From: Paracentrotus lividus
Lineage: Eukaryota; Echinodermata; Echinoidea; Camarodonta; Echinidae
DNA length: 64,000 nucleotides
Direction of reading: 5' to 3'
NCBI GenBank assembly: GCA_940671915.1
Contig: CALNVZ010003432.1
Coordinates: 3,657,427-3,721,426, forward strand
Position 1 is the first letter of the stretch, and each line of letters opens with the position of its first letter. Below the pieces are notes generated by a model that worked only from the letters and a program-made list of their open reading frames with translations, had not been told where the DNA came from and ran no database searches. Position numbers and translations under genes: made by a program. This document shows, one piece after another, positions 36,422-50,905 of this stretch.

Positions 36422-39400
36422 GTAAGTATTTCAAAGAAGTTTCCACACTTTCCCTTAACCAATTTCAACAAAACGTTTAAATTGCAAGTTTTGATATTTT
36501 TTTCGCGGTGGGGTATCTAACACCAATGCTTTTCAAAAGCGAGGTTATATTTTTTTCCGCCAATTTAATTAGATGTTTTTATTTCTGTTCTTTGGGGGGG
36601 GGGGGGAACTCTTTCTGTACTTAGGCTTTGTTCATTTTCAATACATTATTATCTTCATTTTAATTATTACTTTACTATCTTGATGATGAAGGACAGATTA
36701 TATTTGTCATGTTTGTTGCCTGGATTTTATAAATACATATTTCATGATTCGTTTCGTCATTCTTGTTCATATCCCCGACTTCATAATGGTTTCTTGTGAT
36801 CTATTTTCCAATAAAATTATTTTATTAAATTTATTTTCATATTTCTCATGTTACATCGGTGTACATATTCAATTAACAAAATAAATACGTATGTAAAATA
36901 ACATAAAGGTATAAATGGGCAATATGGAGCAGAAATAATTTACATAAACTATATAATATGCGTAGAACCCAAATTTTTGAAAATTCATGCCCTTCTTAAG
37001 GCAACTTTAAGAGAAACGTGATGGGACCTACATGAAAGCGAGCTTCTTTATTGTGTTCCTTCATAACCATTTAAGGATTTAATCGAACAATATTTTACCT
37101 TTAATATGTTTCTTGTTTTTTTACTCTTTTTTTTAAAATGCAAATGGACGCTTTTCATTTTGAAATGGGCCATTATTTCATTAATTTTTGATATGTAGGC
37201 CTACATTGTAAATTGTCTGCGATATCAAAAGTTCAAATTAAACGAAATAATTTCAAAAGCTCATAATCTATTTCAATATTTCGATTTCATTTTAATTATG
37301 GATAAGAATGACAAAAAAATTAATGAAACAATAATAATAATAACAAGCATTTTATTATTTTGTATTCAGACGGAGCATCGCAATGTCGCAAGAACTGGCA
37401 GCAGTACAGTACAGCTTGTTACTATCTGAACAGCGATACACTAACATGGGAGAATGCCCAGGCTTGGTGTGAAACGCAAGGGGGTAACCTGGCTAGTATT
37501 GCAGATAGCGGTGTGAATAATCATGTTAGAAATGTCATGAGTGGCTACTCCAAGGCTCATATCGGTAAGTTATGGTTTAATAATCTTTAAAAGATTATTA
37601 TCCATTAAAGTATTGCAACTCAATTGATATTTGTAATGGTTTCCCTTTTTTGTTGTTGCAAAAGATAAATAAATACAGTATTACGTTAATAGGCCTACTT
37701 ACATCCTTTGAAGAAGAAAATATTAAATTGTGAACAATACCGTGCATTTTTGACAATTTCTAACTAAAGTTTATGTATTTCATCAATATATGATCAAGAC
37801 CTCAAACGCTTGCATAGAACCGATACTGAATCATGTTTTTGGTATGAACACCTTAACTGTGTCTTGAATGAAGATAAAACTTGATTTGCAACAGAACGTG
37901 ACTACATTGTCCCTCATGGCTCTAATTAGGAGTTCTTTACGATGGTGTCAGGGGTGGGATGCAGTGAACTGAATAGGGGAGACCGGGTATGGAAGTTACA
38001 CGGGTCAGTTGTTACAGTTCTCAGTGTGCTAAGATGGAACAAGAGAGGATGTGCTAACTGGCATCTATATACAGCCTACACATAGCTGTGATGAACTGCC
38101 GGTCGTGAGGTTTCTCCGTTGTTTTATTAAAAAGTAAATCAACAAAAACCATTTTTTTACAGTTCAAAGTAAATTTTTGACAAAAATTGAAATTTGTAAT
38201 AGCTCTTACAACTGAAGGCACATGATGATAGTCTGGTATTGTAAATATGGTACATGTATGTCACTAATATACCCCCTAGCCATGCCCTGTAATTCTGCCT
38301 AATGACTGCTACAGTTGATGTCTGTGTGTAAAATCACCCATGGGGTAGGTTGTTACAACATCCTACCCCATGTTGATGTAACAACTTACCCCAATTACAT
38401 TACATATGTAAAATTACATTTTTGTCTCAATTTTTCAGGTGTTAATATTTTTTATTTCTATTATTACTTTTGTCTATTCTAGAGCTCTACTTGATCTACT
38501 GTTAACGATGTCAAGAAACTGGAAAGTTGAAATTAAAGTATGGTATAAGAGATTTACACATTGTCAACTTACCCCGTATGTTTACATATTGTAAACAATT
38601 GACCCCGTATGGTGTAACAACCTACCCCGTATATGGGGTAGGTTGTTACAAAAAAATGTCTTCACTAATTAAGCTGTAGTTAATTAGTGTTTACATGTTT
38701 TCAAGTTTAATGCCTCAGGTTTTAGCCAACATAAATAGGCTAACTACAGGACCCAATATGGAGTGCGTGAGTTCTTTCATTAGAATTATCTGGCCCAAAA
38801 TGTGAATTCTGTAACGTCCATACCCGGTCTCCCCTACTTATTAATTGTAATATTTTTACTCTATTAAAAGGAACTTAATTTTAAAGATATTGATAGTTGG
38901 TGTTGAAGATTTTTAAAAGACTATAGTGTATATTGTAGGTCTTTGATCGATCAATAAACTATTATTGATTAGGGCTGTGATGGCTAGGGAAGGGGAAGGC
39001 CGTTGAGCTCTCCAATTTCTGGATATACAGTTGAACAATAAGCGGAACAGCACTATCAATCCTTTATATATCATTTCTTAATGTTGTTTTATATGGTGTC
39101 AGGAGTGGGATTCAATTAAAAGTATAGTTAGTTATTCTGTATATCATCACCACAGATTTAATTTGATATTGGATATTGAATTAAAAAAACAAAACAAAAC
39201 AAAACAAAACGAAAAAAGGGGGGGGGGGGGGAGAGGAACAAAAGGAAGGAAGAAATCGTGTTATCCGATTGACCGAATTATGTGATTACTTATTGACGGC
39301 CGAAGGCCCCTCCCCCTAAAAAAAATTATAAACGCTACCCCGCCCCAAAAAAAAATAATACCTACCCCGCCCCGCCCCCCAATGAGACCGATGTAATAAT

Positions 39401-41437
39401 AACATAATTTTATGCAGGGCCCGCTTGGAGAATGAGTTCATTTAAGAGCTGAAGTGGCTACCCAGGCGCGGATCCAAGATATCCGAATTGAATGCATTTC
39501 TCGGGCCCAATTGTCCGGAGACAAAAGCGGCTATATTATGTTTACGCATGGGCCCGATACTTTCATTGTATGACGTCAGGTCTGCGTCCGCTACTGCTAC
39601 CCTTGGTAAATAACTCATTGTTATTATGATTTATACATTACAGTGTATATTGCACTTTACCACAACGTCACGTTAATATATTTCTTTTTTTCTCTGTTTT
39701 GTGTTCTTATAAAAGGTATAACAGACATTGATTCCGACGGATCATGGGCGTGGTGGGATGGCAGCTCATTGAGTTATACCAACTGGAATTCTGGAGAACC
39801 AAATGGAAACTTCGAATACAATTGTGGAGGGATGTACTCCAGTGGGACGTGGGATGATTACACCTGCAGTACCACTATGGTCAGCGTCTGCAGAGGTAAA
39901 TATTTTCAGATAGGATATTAAACAAATCAAGAAACGAAACAGAGATAGAAGAATATGTCATGTGACATGGATGATATCACAATTAAACAAAAGTAACATG
40001 TCGTATCTTCCAGTAGGCCGACGAGATAAATGACAACGTAATGTGTTTCCTTATTGTTACCTCATTTCCTCGCTCGTTTATTTTGATAAATGATATCAAC
40101 ATTAATATTAATCAACTAATATACGAACTTTGAACCTTTTTGAGTATCATAGTTAAAAATCATTACCCAAGGTGACATCTAAACTGTGTTTTTCCCCGAG
40201 GAGAGTTTAAGATATTTTATGTCGTTTTCGTTTTAGCAATTGCCTAAACAGCAGCCAATAGTTTATTTGGTGCTTGCAATTTTGTCCTAAATGGATGCAC
40301 AGAAGCTTACATGAGGCAATGCTTAAAGAAGTCCAAATAGTTCATTCCAGAAAAAAAAATACTCCAGTAATGTCCAATTGATGAATATTTAAAGCAAGTC
40401 AATTTAGAAATATCTCAAATTAATAGATACAATCTTTCATTCGTTTTTGTTTTAATAGCGCCGATACAGTACACTGCAACGAAGACTGGTTGTGCCTGTC
40501 CTTTTGATACGGGTCGTACGGATTGTGCGTGTTGCGTGACGGGCGGGACACACTGTGGTCAGGTCTACCCTAACGAGTGTTACTATTCCAGTACCTCGGA
40601 GTGTGGGACCGATGCTAATGATCCTATTGATGGTAAGTAATGTAACTAGCGAGTATTGCGTTACGTAACGTTACGGATGCGACACAATGTGTTCAACAAC
40701 GGTACTCAATGGGCGTTTAGACTTTATTTGAACTCACAGATTGTAATAACCCAATGATGCTCAGTAAATCAAATCCGAAGCTTTGGGAGTACTACGTTCT
40801 TGTACGTAACGGATGTGACACATTGCCGTTAGATGTATATTCCAATGATTTTTACATCTCTATAATAGGCATATATCATTTATGGAACAGAAGCTAATTA
40901 CTTAATTGATTAAAACTTTGCTATACTAGAGAGCAATGTGATGTTACGTAAAGTAACGGGTAAAACACAATTGTCAGTTGATTGTTACTGCTCCGTACGT
41001 CAGGTAGAGGAACAAGTTTTAACGATTAGATTGGCTAATACGTTACGTAACGGTTGGGACACAAAGTGGTTACGTACATGGACCTCAAAAAATGTTCCTC
41101 AGAATAGCAAGATCAAACCGAAACAAATTTCAGCACCGCCACTACTCCTTACCTTTCTTGTAAAGAATAAAAGCATAAATTTACATCTCTAAAGCATATT
41201 TCCTTTCATACATATTTATTATTTAATTTTGATATTGCATTCTTTTTTGTCGACAGACTGGCAACTCGTTATGAAAGTGACGCGTGGATCCAGCATTAAC
41301 GTCTATAACTTGTACACGGGATCGTCCACATACAACGATGGCTCGACCACGGCCAACATTCTCACATCGACATCGGTTTCGTACAAGAGTTCCGAAGCGA
41401 ATAGCTACGATACCAGTTCACTTGAACAGGTATATCG

Positions 41438-41476
<39 letters not shown>

Positions 41477-44400
41477 CTCGATGGCCCGTATTCTGATCCG
41501 TAGACTGAGTTTGTATGAGTTGAAGTTTGTGCTGTGCTATTGTGCGATCTTTTTGTTTGATCATCAGACTGGATCGCACAATAGCACAGCACAAACTTCA
41601 ACTCATACAAACTCGGTCTTCGGTTCAGAGTATATGAGCTGAAAAAATTTTGGGGTCTAAAAATATTCGACTTTATGCTATAAAGTCCCTAAAGCTTGCG
41701 GTATAAAACTTATATTTGAATGTAGTATAATTATGGCGAATGTTGAAGGGGGGGATGCGAAATCCGCCCTGTACTTTCATGGTTCAGGAGTGGAGATTGT
41801 TGCCACGTGATGTGCGTGGTTTACAGGATTTTTTTTCCTTCGATTTTCACATAAGGTGGTATATCTTCCAAGAATGATTAATAATCATTGTGTATTATAT
41901 TTTCTAATACAGATCAAGTTCGCTTTCTACTCGAATGGGGTAGAGGTTCGAAGTCTGACCTTTGACACCTCTGGAACTAGTCGAACTTCTTGGTATCATA
42001 CAAATTACCTCAGCTATGCCCCTTACTCGGACATCTACACGGATTCGAAGAATTATCAATCAATGGTGGGGTAAGTAAGACTGCATAAAACTTTACTTTT
42101 AAATTGTTTTTACAAGCCTTGCATTAAAAAAGGCGTTGGTATCAATCTTAGAATCTTAATGATGATGAAGATGAAGATGATGATGATGATAATATTAATA
42201 AATGATGACACCCGTTACTTACAACCTGTTCTACACTTTATTCTCTGTCATATAGTTCGGGATCAAGTAATCGCAGATACTTCATGAATCGTCACTACAG
42301 TGGTTGCGGAGGTGATGCCGGTTGGTTCGTTGTCATTGACTACGGAACTAACAGCGGATGTAATTGGGATAAATACTACAGTACACCTTTTTTTATTTAC
42401 AGTGCTGCATCTTCGTACCAGACATGGGAATCAGGTTTGTACCACATCATTCTTATAAAATTTGATATCATTATTCCTTTAGAATTTCGAAATAAAAACA
42501 AATACCAACGAATTATCCGGCAATAACAAGAGCTTCATTCACAATATGTTTATGTTGCAGTATAGTCATTAAGAAACATATTAAGCTAAGATAGGTTTAT
42601 TGATTATATAATTCGGTATGGAGTTTGAAAAGAAATATCGATTTGGATGGTACAATGGAAATATATTGCCTATACAAAACAATCAAATCATTTTTTTTTT
42701 TTTTTTTTTTTGCAAATTGAATTGAATTGAATTTCTTTCTTTTTTTCCTTTTCCTTTTTTTTTTTTTGCTGTATGCCCGATTAATATTGTGCCTATAAAT
42801 GTTTTTCTTTTTTTGTTTTCATTTGAAAATGAAATATCGACATCACGGAATATCATATAACCTTTTATCATAAAAATTTATATCCTTATAACTGACACAT
42901 ACTTAACTGTTATATAAGAATATCTCAGGGGAATGACAAACTGACAGACCTATAATAAGCATGATAAGAGTCTTCCTTCAGAAAACATAATGCCTTTTTG
43001 CAGATACCAAGAGCATATTAATTTCTTCATTAAAACGTGGATACTACTAGAACTTCTAGTAGTATCCATGATTAAAACTATAAATATATTTTGTTATTAT
43101 TTTTACAGGAAGTAGGGGCTTCCCTGACACGGTTGCATTTCTTCATAAATATTATGGTGAGTAAATAATAAACTAACGTAGTTGATAGCACTAGAAAAAG
43201 TATTTTCACTTTTTTATCCATTTTCAATATGTGAAAAAAAGGGAGAAAAGAAACATAATAGTAATAGTAAAAGTTGCAATGTGTAACTTTTTCTATTTTC
43301 CTTGCAATTCTACCAAGAACTGTCCAAATGGTTCCATTGTCATGGATATTTCACTTAGTGTTTGTCAAGCTTCTGCCTTTATATTCACAGCAATTTGCTT
43401 GAGGGAAACTATTACACCAATTAAGTGTTACTTTAATTGAGAAATACTTTCAAAAGATAAAATATTAAGTAACAAGAAATTTGAAGAGATATTAAACCGC
43501 ACCCCATTATATCACAGAGGCATAGAAAGTGCAAAATTAGAGAAAAAACTTAAAAATGAGGGGGAACGGACCGATGTATGCCCCCCTCCCCCCAAAATAA
43601 ATAGATAAATAAATGAAAACAGATAAATGAATAAATAAAAATGAAGATGAAAATAAAAATCAATAGATAAATAAATGAATAACTAAATTAATAAACAAAT
43701 GAAATAAAATAATAATAAAATGATAATATGAAAGAAAAGAAACGGAGATATAGTGACAGAATGACGAGGAAGAAGGAGAGTAAAAGAGAGAGAGAGAAAG
43801 AGAAAGAAAGAGAGAGAGGGGGGGGGGGAGAGAGAGAGAGAGAGAGATAGAGGGGGGGGGGAGGGAAAGAGGGGAGTTGAAGGAAACATACACTGTCCGT
43901 CATAAAGGTGGAATATTTTTTTTGCCTCTATAGCGACATGATTTTGCTCTGACTTTAATTTCTTGAATGTGTTTGTCGCTGCTTTTACTTTTTGGGACCC
44001 TGGCTATATCTTGGACATTCTCCCAACCCTTCACGTGGACCTTTTTCAAAAAAAGTTTTGTCAACCCCCGTGATGCCCATTTTTGTCATTTTTTCTCATT
44101 TTGGGGCCCCTTTTTGTTTTCCCGGCCAATCAAGCCCCCCTCAGTCCTACCCCCAGGAAACGCGACTGAGGTGTACTGTTTTATATTGTTCTTTAAGTTA
44201 AATCTATATTTCTGTGGACAGGCTTAGGTCTCTTGTCTAGGGGAGGGGTTGAAGTAAAAAACGAGATTGGTGAAAATTCGGAATATTTATTCCATCTTTA
44301 TGCTGAAAACAAAAGAAATGAAAAACCACCTTTGACCCTTAAATATCATCATTTTCCCCCTAAATTTTTTTTAAGCCTTGATGACAAGGCTGTAAATAGT

Positions 44401-47400
44401 CATTATTGATAATATTTTATTTTGATTTATGTTTGGTTGAGATTTTACAATACAATTTAGGGAAGATAGAAATTTCCATGGTGTAAAAATGAATAAAATG
44501 AATGTTGAACCCCAATCAAAATAAATTTTGACCCGTCCCCTAGACAAAAGAGTCGAGCCTGTAACCATAAATCTAGATTTAATTTAAAGAACAATAACAA
44601 GTCTCCACCTCGGACGTGTTTCCTTGGGGTAGGACTGAGGGGGCCTTGGTGGGTCGCGTAAAGAAAAAAGGGCCCCCAAAATAAGAAAAAATGATGAAAA
44701 TGGCCATCTTCTGGTGGTGACAAACTTTTTTAAAGAAAAATCCCCGGGAAGGGTTGAGGGAGCGTTCAAGATATACCCAGGATCCCAGAAAGTGAAAGCG
44801 GTGACAAACACATTCAAGAAATTAATAACGGAGCAACATAATGTCGCTTGAGCCAGAAAAAAATATTCCACCTTTATGACGAACAGTGTCCATGTATAGC
44901 CAAATAGCGGTATTATTATCACAGACTTTCTTAAAATACAATTTTCTTTGTTTCTAGATGATGACAATGATGACCTATCAATCTGCGAGTCGGGCTGGTC
45001 ACGGAACCGTAACGGTTGTTACAAAGTAGTGGAATCAGGGACCAATTACCGCGCGGCAATGAAGGCTTGCAGGGCACTTCATGACGACGCAGACCTCGTC
45101 AGCGTGGGCGATCAGGCCGAGAATGATTACCTTCTAACCCTCTCTAGGTAGGCCATGGGCTGAGCATTTTTTTAAACTCATAGCATTTGAGTATGTTGAG
45201 ACTGAGTGGGGGGGGGGGGGGGGGGTGCAACACAACCCTGTGCCCTGGAACACAAATGCTTCGGTTGATAAAAAGATACGATTGATTTTTTCTCGGTACC
45301 CTCATTTTGAACGAAGGTACAGTCAAGGATTAGGATAAGGATTTAATTAAGATTAGGGTTTGGGCTAGGGTGGTAAGGATTAAGATCATCAACTTTAGAC
45401 ATGCGCGTATTCGGGGTGGGGGGGGGGGTTTTATGGGCGGGCCCTCCGGGTAGGCGCCCAAAATGACCTCAAAGGGGCGCCAAATTGACCAAAATGTAAA
45501 AAAAAAAATAATAATTAAATAAAAAAAATATATACCTGTACACATGATTTGAGACGATTAACCTCTTAAAAACATCCCCCTATATACAGCTGATATAATT
45601 ATGACCTTATCGTTGGCCGAGGACCAAATTTTTTTTATCGATCGTAAGTCTTTGTGCTACAGTGCACTTGTTATACATGTATATCAGAATAAAGATTTTT
45701 TTTTGTTTTGTTTTTGACAAAGAGTAGTGAAACCGACTAGAAATATTGACTGTATGGTATGAAAAAAATGAGCAAATCCCGATAGAATCACATTGACTTT
45801 CCTTATTTTTTTTTTCTTATTATATACTTTTACTCCTTTATCAAATTCGTATATTAAAAAAAGCTGGATCACATCACCGTGATTCCTCGCATTTATCCCC
45901 AAGCTATATCTTTCGGGTTTATACCAGGTTTTATAGCTTCTGATCAATCGAACATTTTTATTTATTAATTTTTTTATTTTTTTGTTAATATCTTCTTATA
46001 TTCAAAGAACTATTATCTCCTCGCCGACGAAGTCGGAGGGAATATATTTATCAACGTCGCCATCCGTGAACCCGTCCTTCTTTTTATAACAAATCTGGTT
46101 TCCATTCGATAACTTTAGTAGTCTTAGATGGATTTAAATGAACTTTGATATAAAAGTACTTGGTTATTATTAGTATGAGTATTTTTACATTGATAATGAC
46201 GTTTTGCTGTGGTTTAAACCTTTCCTCGTTTAGACGGACATTTGCACATGCTAATTATTGGATTGGGTTTACGGACATGGATGTAGAAGGAGCTTGGACC
46301 TGGACCGATGGATCGGTTGCGTCCTATACCAAATGGTACTCTGGGCAACCATGTGAGTAATGTCCATCGGACCTCTAAAGGCCACCGTTACGAACTTTAG
46401 CTGCATGACTGACCGACTTTGGATCCGAAATAAAACAGCGCGTGTAAAATATACGCTCTTGGTTATTTCAGATCCCAAGTCGGTCAATACCGTGAGCGAA
46501 ATTAATTACCCAGAAAGTGTTAAGGTGGCCTAACTCAAAACCATACACTCTTATTTCTACCTTGTCAATCTGCATAGATGCCATATGTGTTACATGTTTT
46601 CACGCCAATCCATGTATGTTTAACAATAGGCCTATTTCATGTAATTCTGATATAAATCCGCGCATGTTAACATTAGCTATTAAGCATTTACACTTCCATG
46701 AAGAGAAAAATCAGAGGAACAGTTTTATCACAACCCAGAAAGTGATGTCAAATCCGTGTAAAATCATATGACAGGCAGAAATCCGAGTTGTTTTCACCTT
46801 GAAGTTGTTGACCGGGATGTTGACTCCCAGCTGGAACTTTTATTCTGTCAAAATTAACACTTTCTGGGTAATTTTTGAATAAAATAATGTTATAAGGGTG
46901 TAGCTTTTTCAAAATACTCCCACTCTTCAACTTCCCCCCTTTAAATTCAGTCTCTGAAACATTCGTTTAGGGAGCATTCCCACTTAAAAACTTCTAGGAT
47001 ATTTCGATTCGACGTGTTGTATATATTAAAGTCGTGAGTCGTTGGATTGTCGATCATAAGGTTCGAGGTTCAAATTCCGTCACTACCGTCCTGCGGTAAA
47101 ACATTAATCTCTACCTGGAGCTCCCCTTCCGAATGAGAAGTAGAGGAATACCCGGAAGGATTCCTTGAAATACCATTTAGGCTGAAAATGGTATACCGGA
47201 GGTGTTTATAATCCTGGTCGGATATATAAAAGACTTATAAGGAACCAAATGGGATGCTCAATTAATTTCTAATATCATTAGCTTAAATTGTTCATGAAGG
47301 ATGTTCGTTACGAACGACTTCATCAAACGAGTACTTTAGATGCGCATAGCATGCGAACGAATAATCATTATTCGTTATTTAGAATAAAGTTCCGTTTTGG

Positions 47401-50400
47401 TTCTCTCATTTGTTCCTTTCATAATACACCAGCTGGTGGTTCTGAACACTGTGCTGCTTTACGCTGGAGTTCAGATGGCTCTTGGAATGATGCCTCTTGC
47501 TGGATTAACTATGGCTATATCTGTAAATATCCTCTCAATAAAGGTACGGACTATACCAATTTATTACCTTTTTGTTCATGATACACTCATGATATGTAAC
47601 CTATTCTTATTTGAATTCATAGGTTCGAATCCCGTTGTATGTTATATATCGTTTCTGGCAGTGTCCCCTTCTTTGTTCAAATTCATATTCATTCAAAGAG
47701 CTGCATCATTTCGCCGTGATTCCTCGTCTTTTCCCTAAGTTGATTTTCATCCTTCTGGTTTATGCCAGGATAAATAGCTTCTGACCACGCCATCATTGCA
47801 AGTTGGTTGTTTCTGGGAAGAACACCATCAAAGGTTTTTTTTTTTATTTTTTTTAAATTTTTTTTATTTTGTCTTCTTTAAACAGGGTAGATCCATCAGT
47901 ATTCAAGTACTTTTTTTTTTTTTTACAAGGAGATCCTGGGAGGTCTTGGGTTCGAATCCCAATGGAATCCCATTTCGTTGCCCATATAGATGCCTCATGA
48001 TTCCTCTTTATTGTTTATACTGCCATAAGAGTTTTCCTTGTCTTTATTATTTGTCTTGGTGATTATGATTACGAAAACTAGGAATGTGTGTCAAAAGATC
48101 GAATCAATTATTACCCCGGACAATTAATGATGAAGCAGAATTGTATTCGAATCAAGTATCTTTTCGCCGGCGTTCGATATATTTGCATTGGCATGATTGT
48201 TATAAAACGTAAAATATAAAAACTGGACTAAATTTGTATATTATTGTTCTGTAGTTTCATGCGCTGATTGGAAGCGAAAGGGGTACTCTACTAGCGGTTA
48301 CTACACCATAGATCCTGATGGAAGAAACACTGGTGTGGATCCGTTCAGAATTTACTGTGACATGACTACAGATGCTAGCACAGGTAAGGTACACTGTAAA
48401 AAAAATCCAAGAAATCTGTATTTTTACAGCAAGGTTATGTCGGGAGAGTCGCCAGAAAATGTGTTTTAAAACAACAGTTTTTTAAATTATAAATTATTTC
48501 CTCTATAAATTTATAAGATAGAAGGAAAAATCAGAGTTTCTAAGCTGCATAGCTTACGTATCTAGTTTAAACAGAACAAATGTCATGTATATGATAGTAT
48601 ATTTTTTTATTTCTCACGTAAATATTTGCTGGAGAAAAATAAACAACAATTCTGTAATTTGACATAAAAGATATGGCAACTCTGCTGACAGCATTTTGCT
48701 GCAAATAATACAGATATTTTTTTTAAATAGTATGTTATGGGGTCAGATCATCATCAAAATGATCTAGAGACAGGGGCGTTCATTCCATGTCAGCAGGGAG
48801 GGGGTCGGAAGTTGTCCACCTGAATACACCTAAAACACCTCGGAAGGTGCTAAAAGGGAGGCCATGATCATTCAATGTCAATGTATCCAGGTCTCGTGCG
48901 TAAACGGATTCCCAATGAAAGGGGTTTAGAAGCGCGAGCCGATTCCCCCCCCCCCCCGATTCATGTCTAAATATGAGTTAGTAGATTGAAAAGATGACAT
49001 TGTAAAAGTTAAACGTGTTCTCTAAGAAATATCCTCATTTCAATCCTGATAAATGGGGGTATTAGAAATGTAAAAGACTATTCATGATTTTGTCTATATC
49101 TACATGCACCATTAGAAGTTTGGTGCTCTTCTGGTAGCGACGAATCTCCCTCAGTGCAACTGCCAGGCTTGTAGTGGTGAGGCTTCTTCACTCCTCTGGT
49201 GGCTGGGGCAGGCGCGGATCCAAGAAAATCGAATTGAATGCATTTCGGGGGCCTAATTGTCCGGGGACAAAAGCGGCTCTATTATGTTTACGCATGGGCC
49301 CGATGAATCCATTGTATGAAATCTGGCTGCGTCCGCTACTGGCTGGGGCACTCTTCCTGACAGACGAAGATTTATTGATGGAGCATGCGCGCCTATTTCA
49401 CTCCAGAGTCGACACCTTTGAGGTGATGCTCTTAAATTCAATACAGCCTTCGCTCACGACCTTCGCTTATAAGTAAATACTTTTAATGTCGGCTTGATCT
49501 ATATGGTACGAAGATTAAGAACCAAATTAAAGATTGTCTAATTTGATCTTTTTAAGGTATCATGACGTTATCACATCAAGAGGAGTATCGATCATTGATA
49601 ACAGGATATGAAGGGGCTCGAAGTGGAGTTCGATCCATTCGATATGGAGATAGAAGTATCGCTCAAGTTGCCATGGCAGCCGACATCAGTTCTTCATGTT
49701 CTCAATATCTCAAGGTAATCCTATTTCGTATAACTACAGTTTCTTGTGGTAATATTTGATTGTACATCGTAGCACTAATATCATGGTTCCGATAAGCCTT
49801 GATTACATTGATCGTCTTAAAATTAATCATTTTCATGCATTCTATATTGCAGTACGAATGTCATGGTTCATATTTGACTGGATACACTGCTTGGTATGAC
49901 AGAGACGGGAACCAGAAGAATTACTGGGGAGGAGCCACCGTGGACAGCGGACAGTGCGCGTGTGGGAACTCAGGTATGATCGTTAGTCATTACGTAGAGG
50001 GCGTCCTTCCGTTGGGTCTGTTTCAAGAGGAGTAGGCTTTGTATGCGTATTTGGAAATATGAAAAGTGTGGGGATACTGCAGTGGGTCAGTCAATACAGG
50101 TGTGAGATTTGTTTTTGTAAATTTCCCCCTTACGCTGTCTGCCTCTGAGCAAGGACATAAAAGCAAGACAATACTAATCTGAAAAAGGAATACGAGAGAA
50201 AAGAATAGGATATGATGGAGTAAGAGTATTAGAAGAAGGAAAAAAAAAAAAACAACGAGCAAAAGGACACCGACAACAAAGAAATTAGATATCAACGCAA
50301 TTTGTAGAAATGACGCCAAACAACAAAACATTGTAAGGATAAAGCATTGAAGGGTCATCGTGATCCGATGTCCTAGGTTGAGGGTTAATATATGATTAGG

Positions 50401-50866
50401 CAAAACAAAATCCAATCCTAGGATATCTCATTCCTATGTCCTGGGGGTCATTGTGACCTGATGTGAACCCTGGGATCTATCGGCCCCGCTGTCTATCTGG
50501 TTATAACATTGGTTTTGACTCTATTCTAAATTATGTCTTTTCAGGTACTTGCGCTAACGGTGGTCACTGCAACTGCAATGCCAACGACAACACCTGGAGG
50601 CAAGATGGTGGTTACCTGACAGACAAGAGCACATTTCCTGTTACTGAGCTACGGTTTGGAGATACAGGAGATGCCAGCGAGTCGGGGTACTATACTATAG
50701 AACCGCTTTACTGCAAGGGAGACGAGTCATGTAAGCTTTCATAGGATGACTATCATCATTATCATCATTATCATCATCATCATCATCATCTTCATCCTTA
50801 TCATCATCATCCTCATCATCATCTTCATCATCATCATCATCATCGTCGTTATCATCATTTTCACCT

Positions 50867-50905
<39 letters not shown>

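Larger units (their letters stand above)
26388..39778. repeat. Right copy of the 14-kb duplicated block
   Basis: Begins TATAAAATTAATGAATTATAG, matching 12131 onward, and corresponds to the last bases of the left copy at about 39778 (CATTGAGTTAT). The LRR exons from 27956 onward and both CTLD1 exons are intact here. Its first kilobase and the signal-peptide exon still carry indels, so it is better but not error-free. Confidence 0.9.

Noticed and set aside
12131..39778. Recent tandem gene duplication creating an LRR pseudogene and a lectin pseudogene
   Set aside because: Boundaries coincide with the 25-N gap on both sides, and the differences look like random indel errors rather than codon-biased substitutions.
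43660..43903. Leucine/serine/proline-rich minus-strand ORFs
   Set aside because: Translation of GA/G simple repeats; no stop codons because of low complexity, no domain.
44584..44967. 127-residue minus-strand ORF
   Set aside because: Lies in the right arm of the 43891-44888 foldback, and overlaps the CTLD2 exon at its end; repeat-derived.
47030..47110. Functional tRNA gene
   Set aside because: Has a B-box-like GGTTCAAATTCC, but no convincing acceptor stem, anticodon arm or A box in the right place; a SINE remnant fits better.
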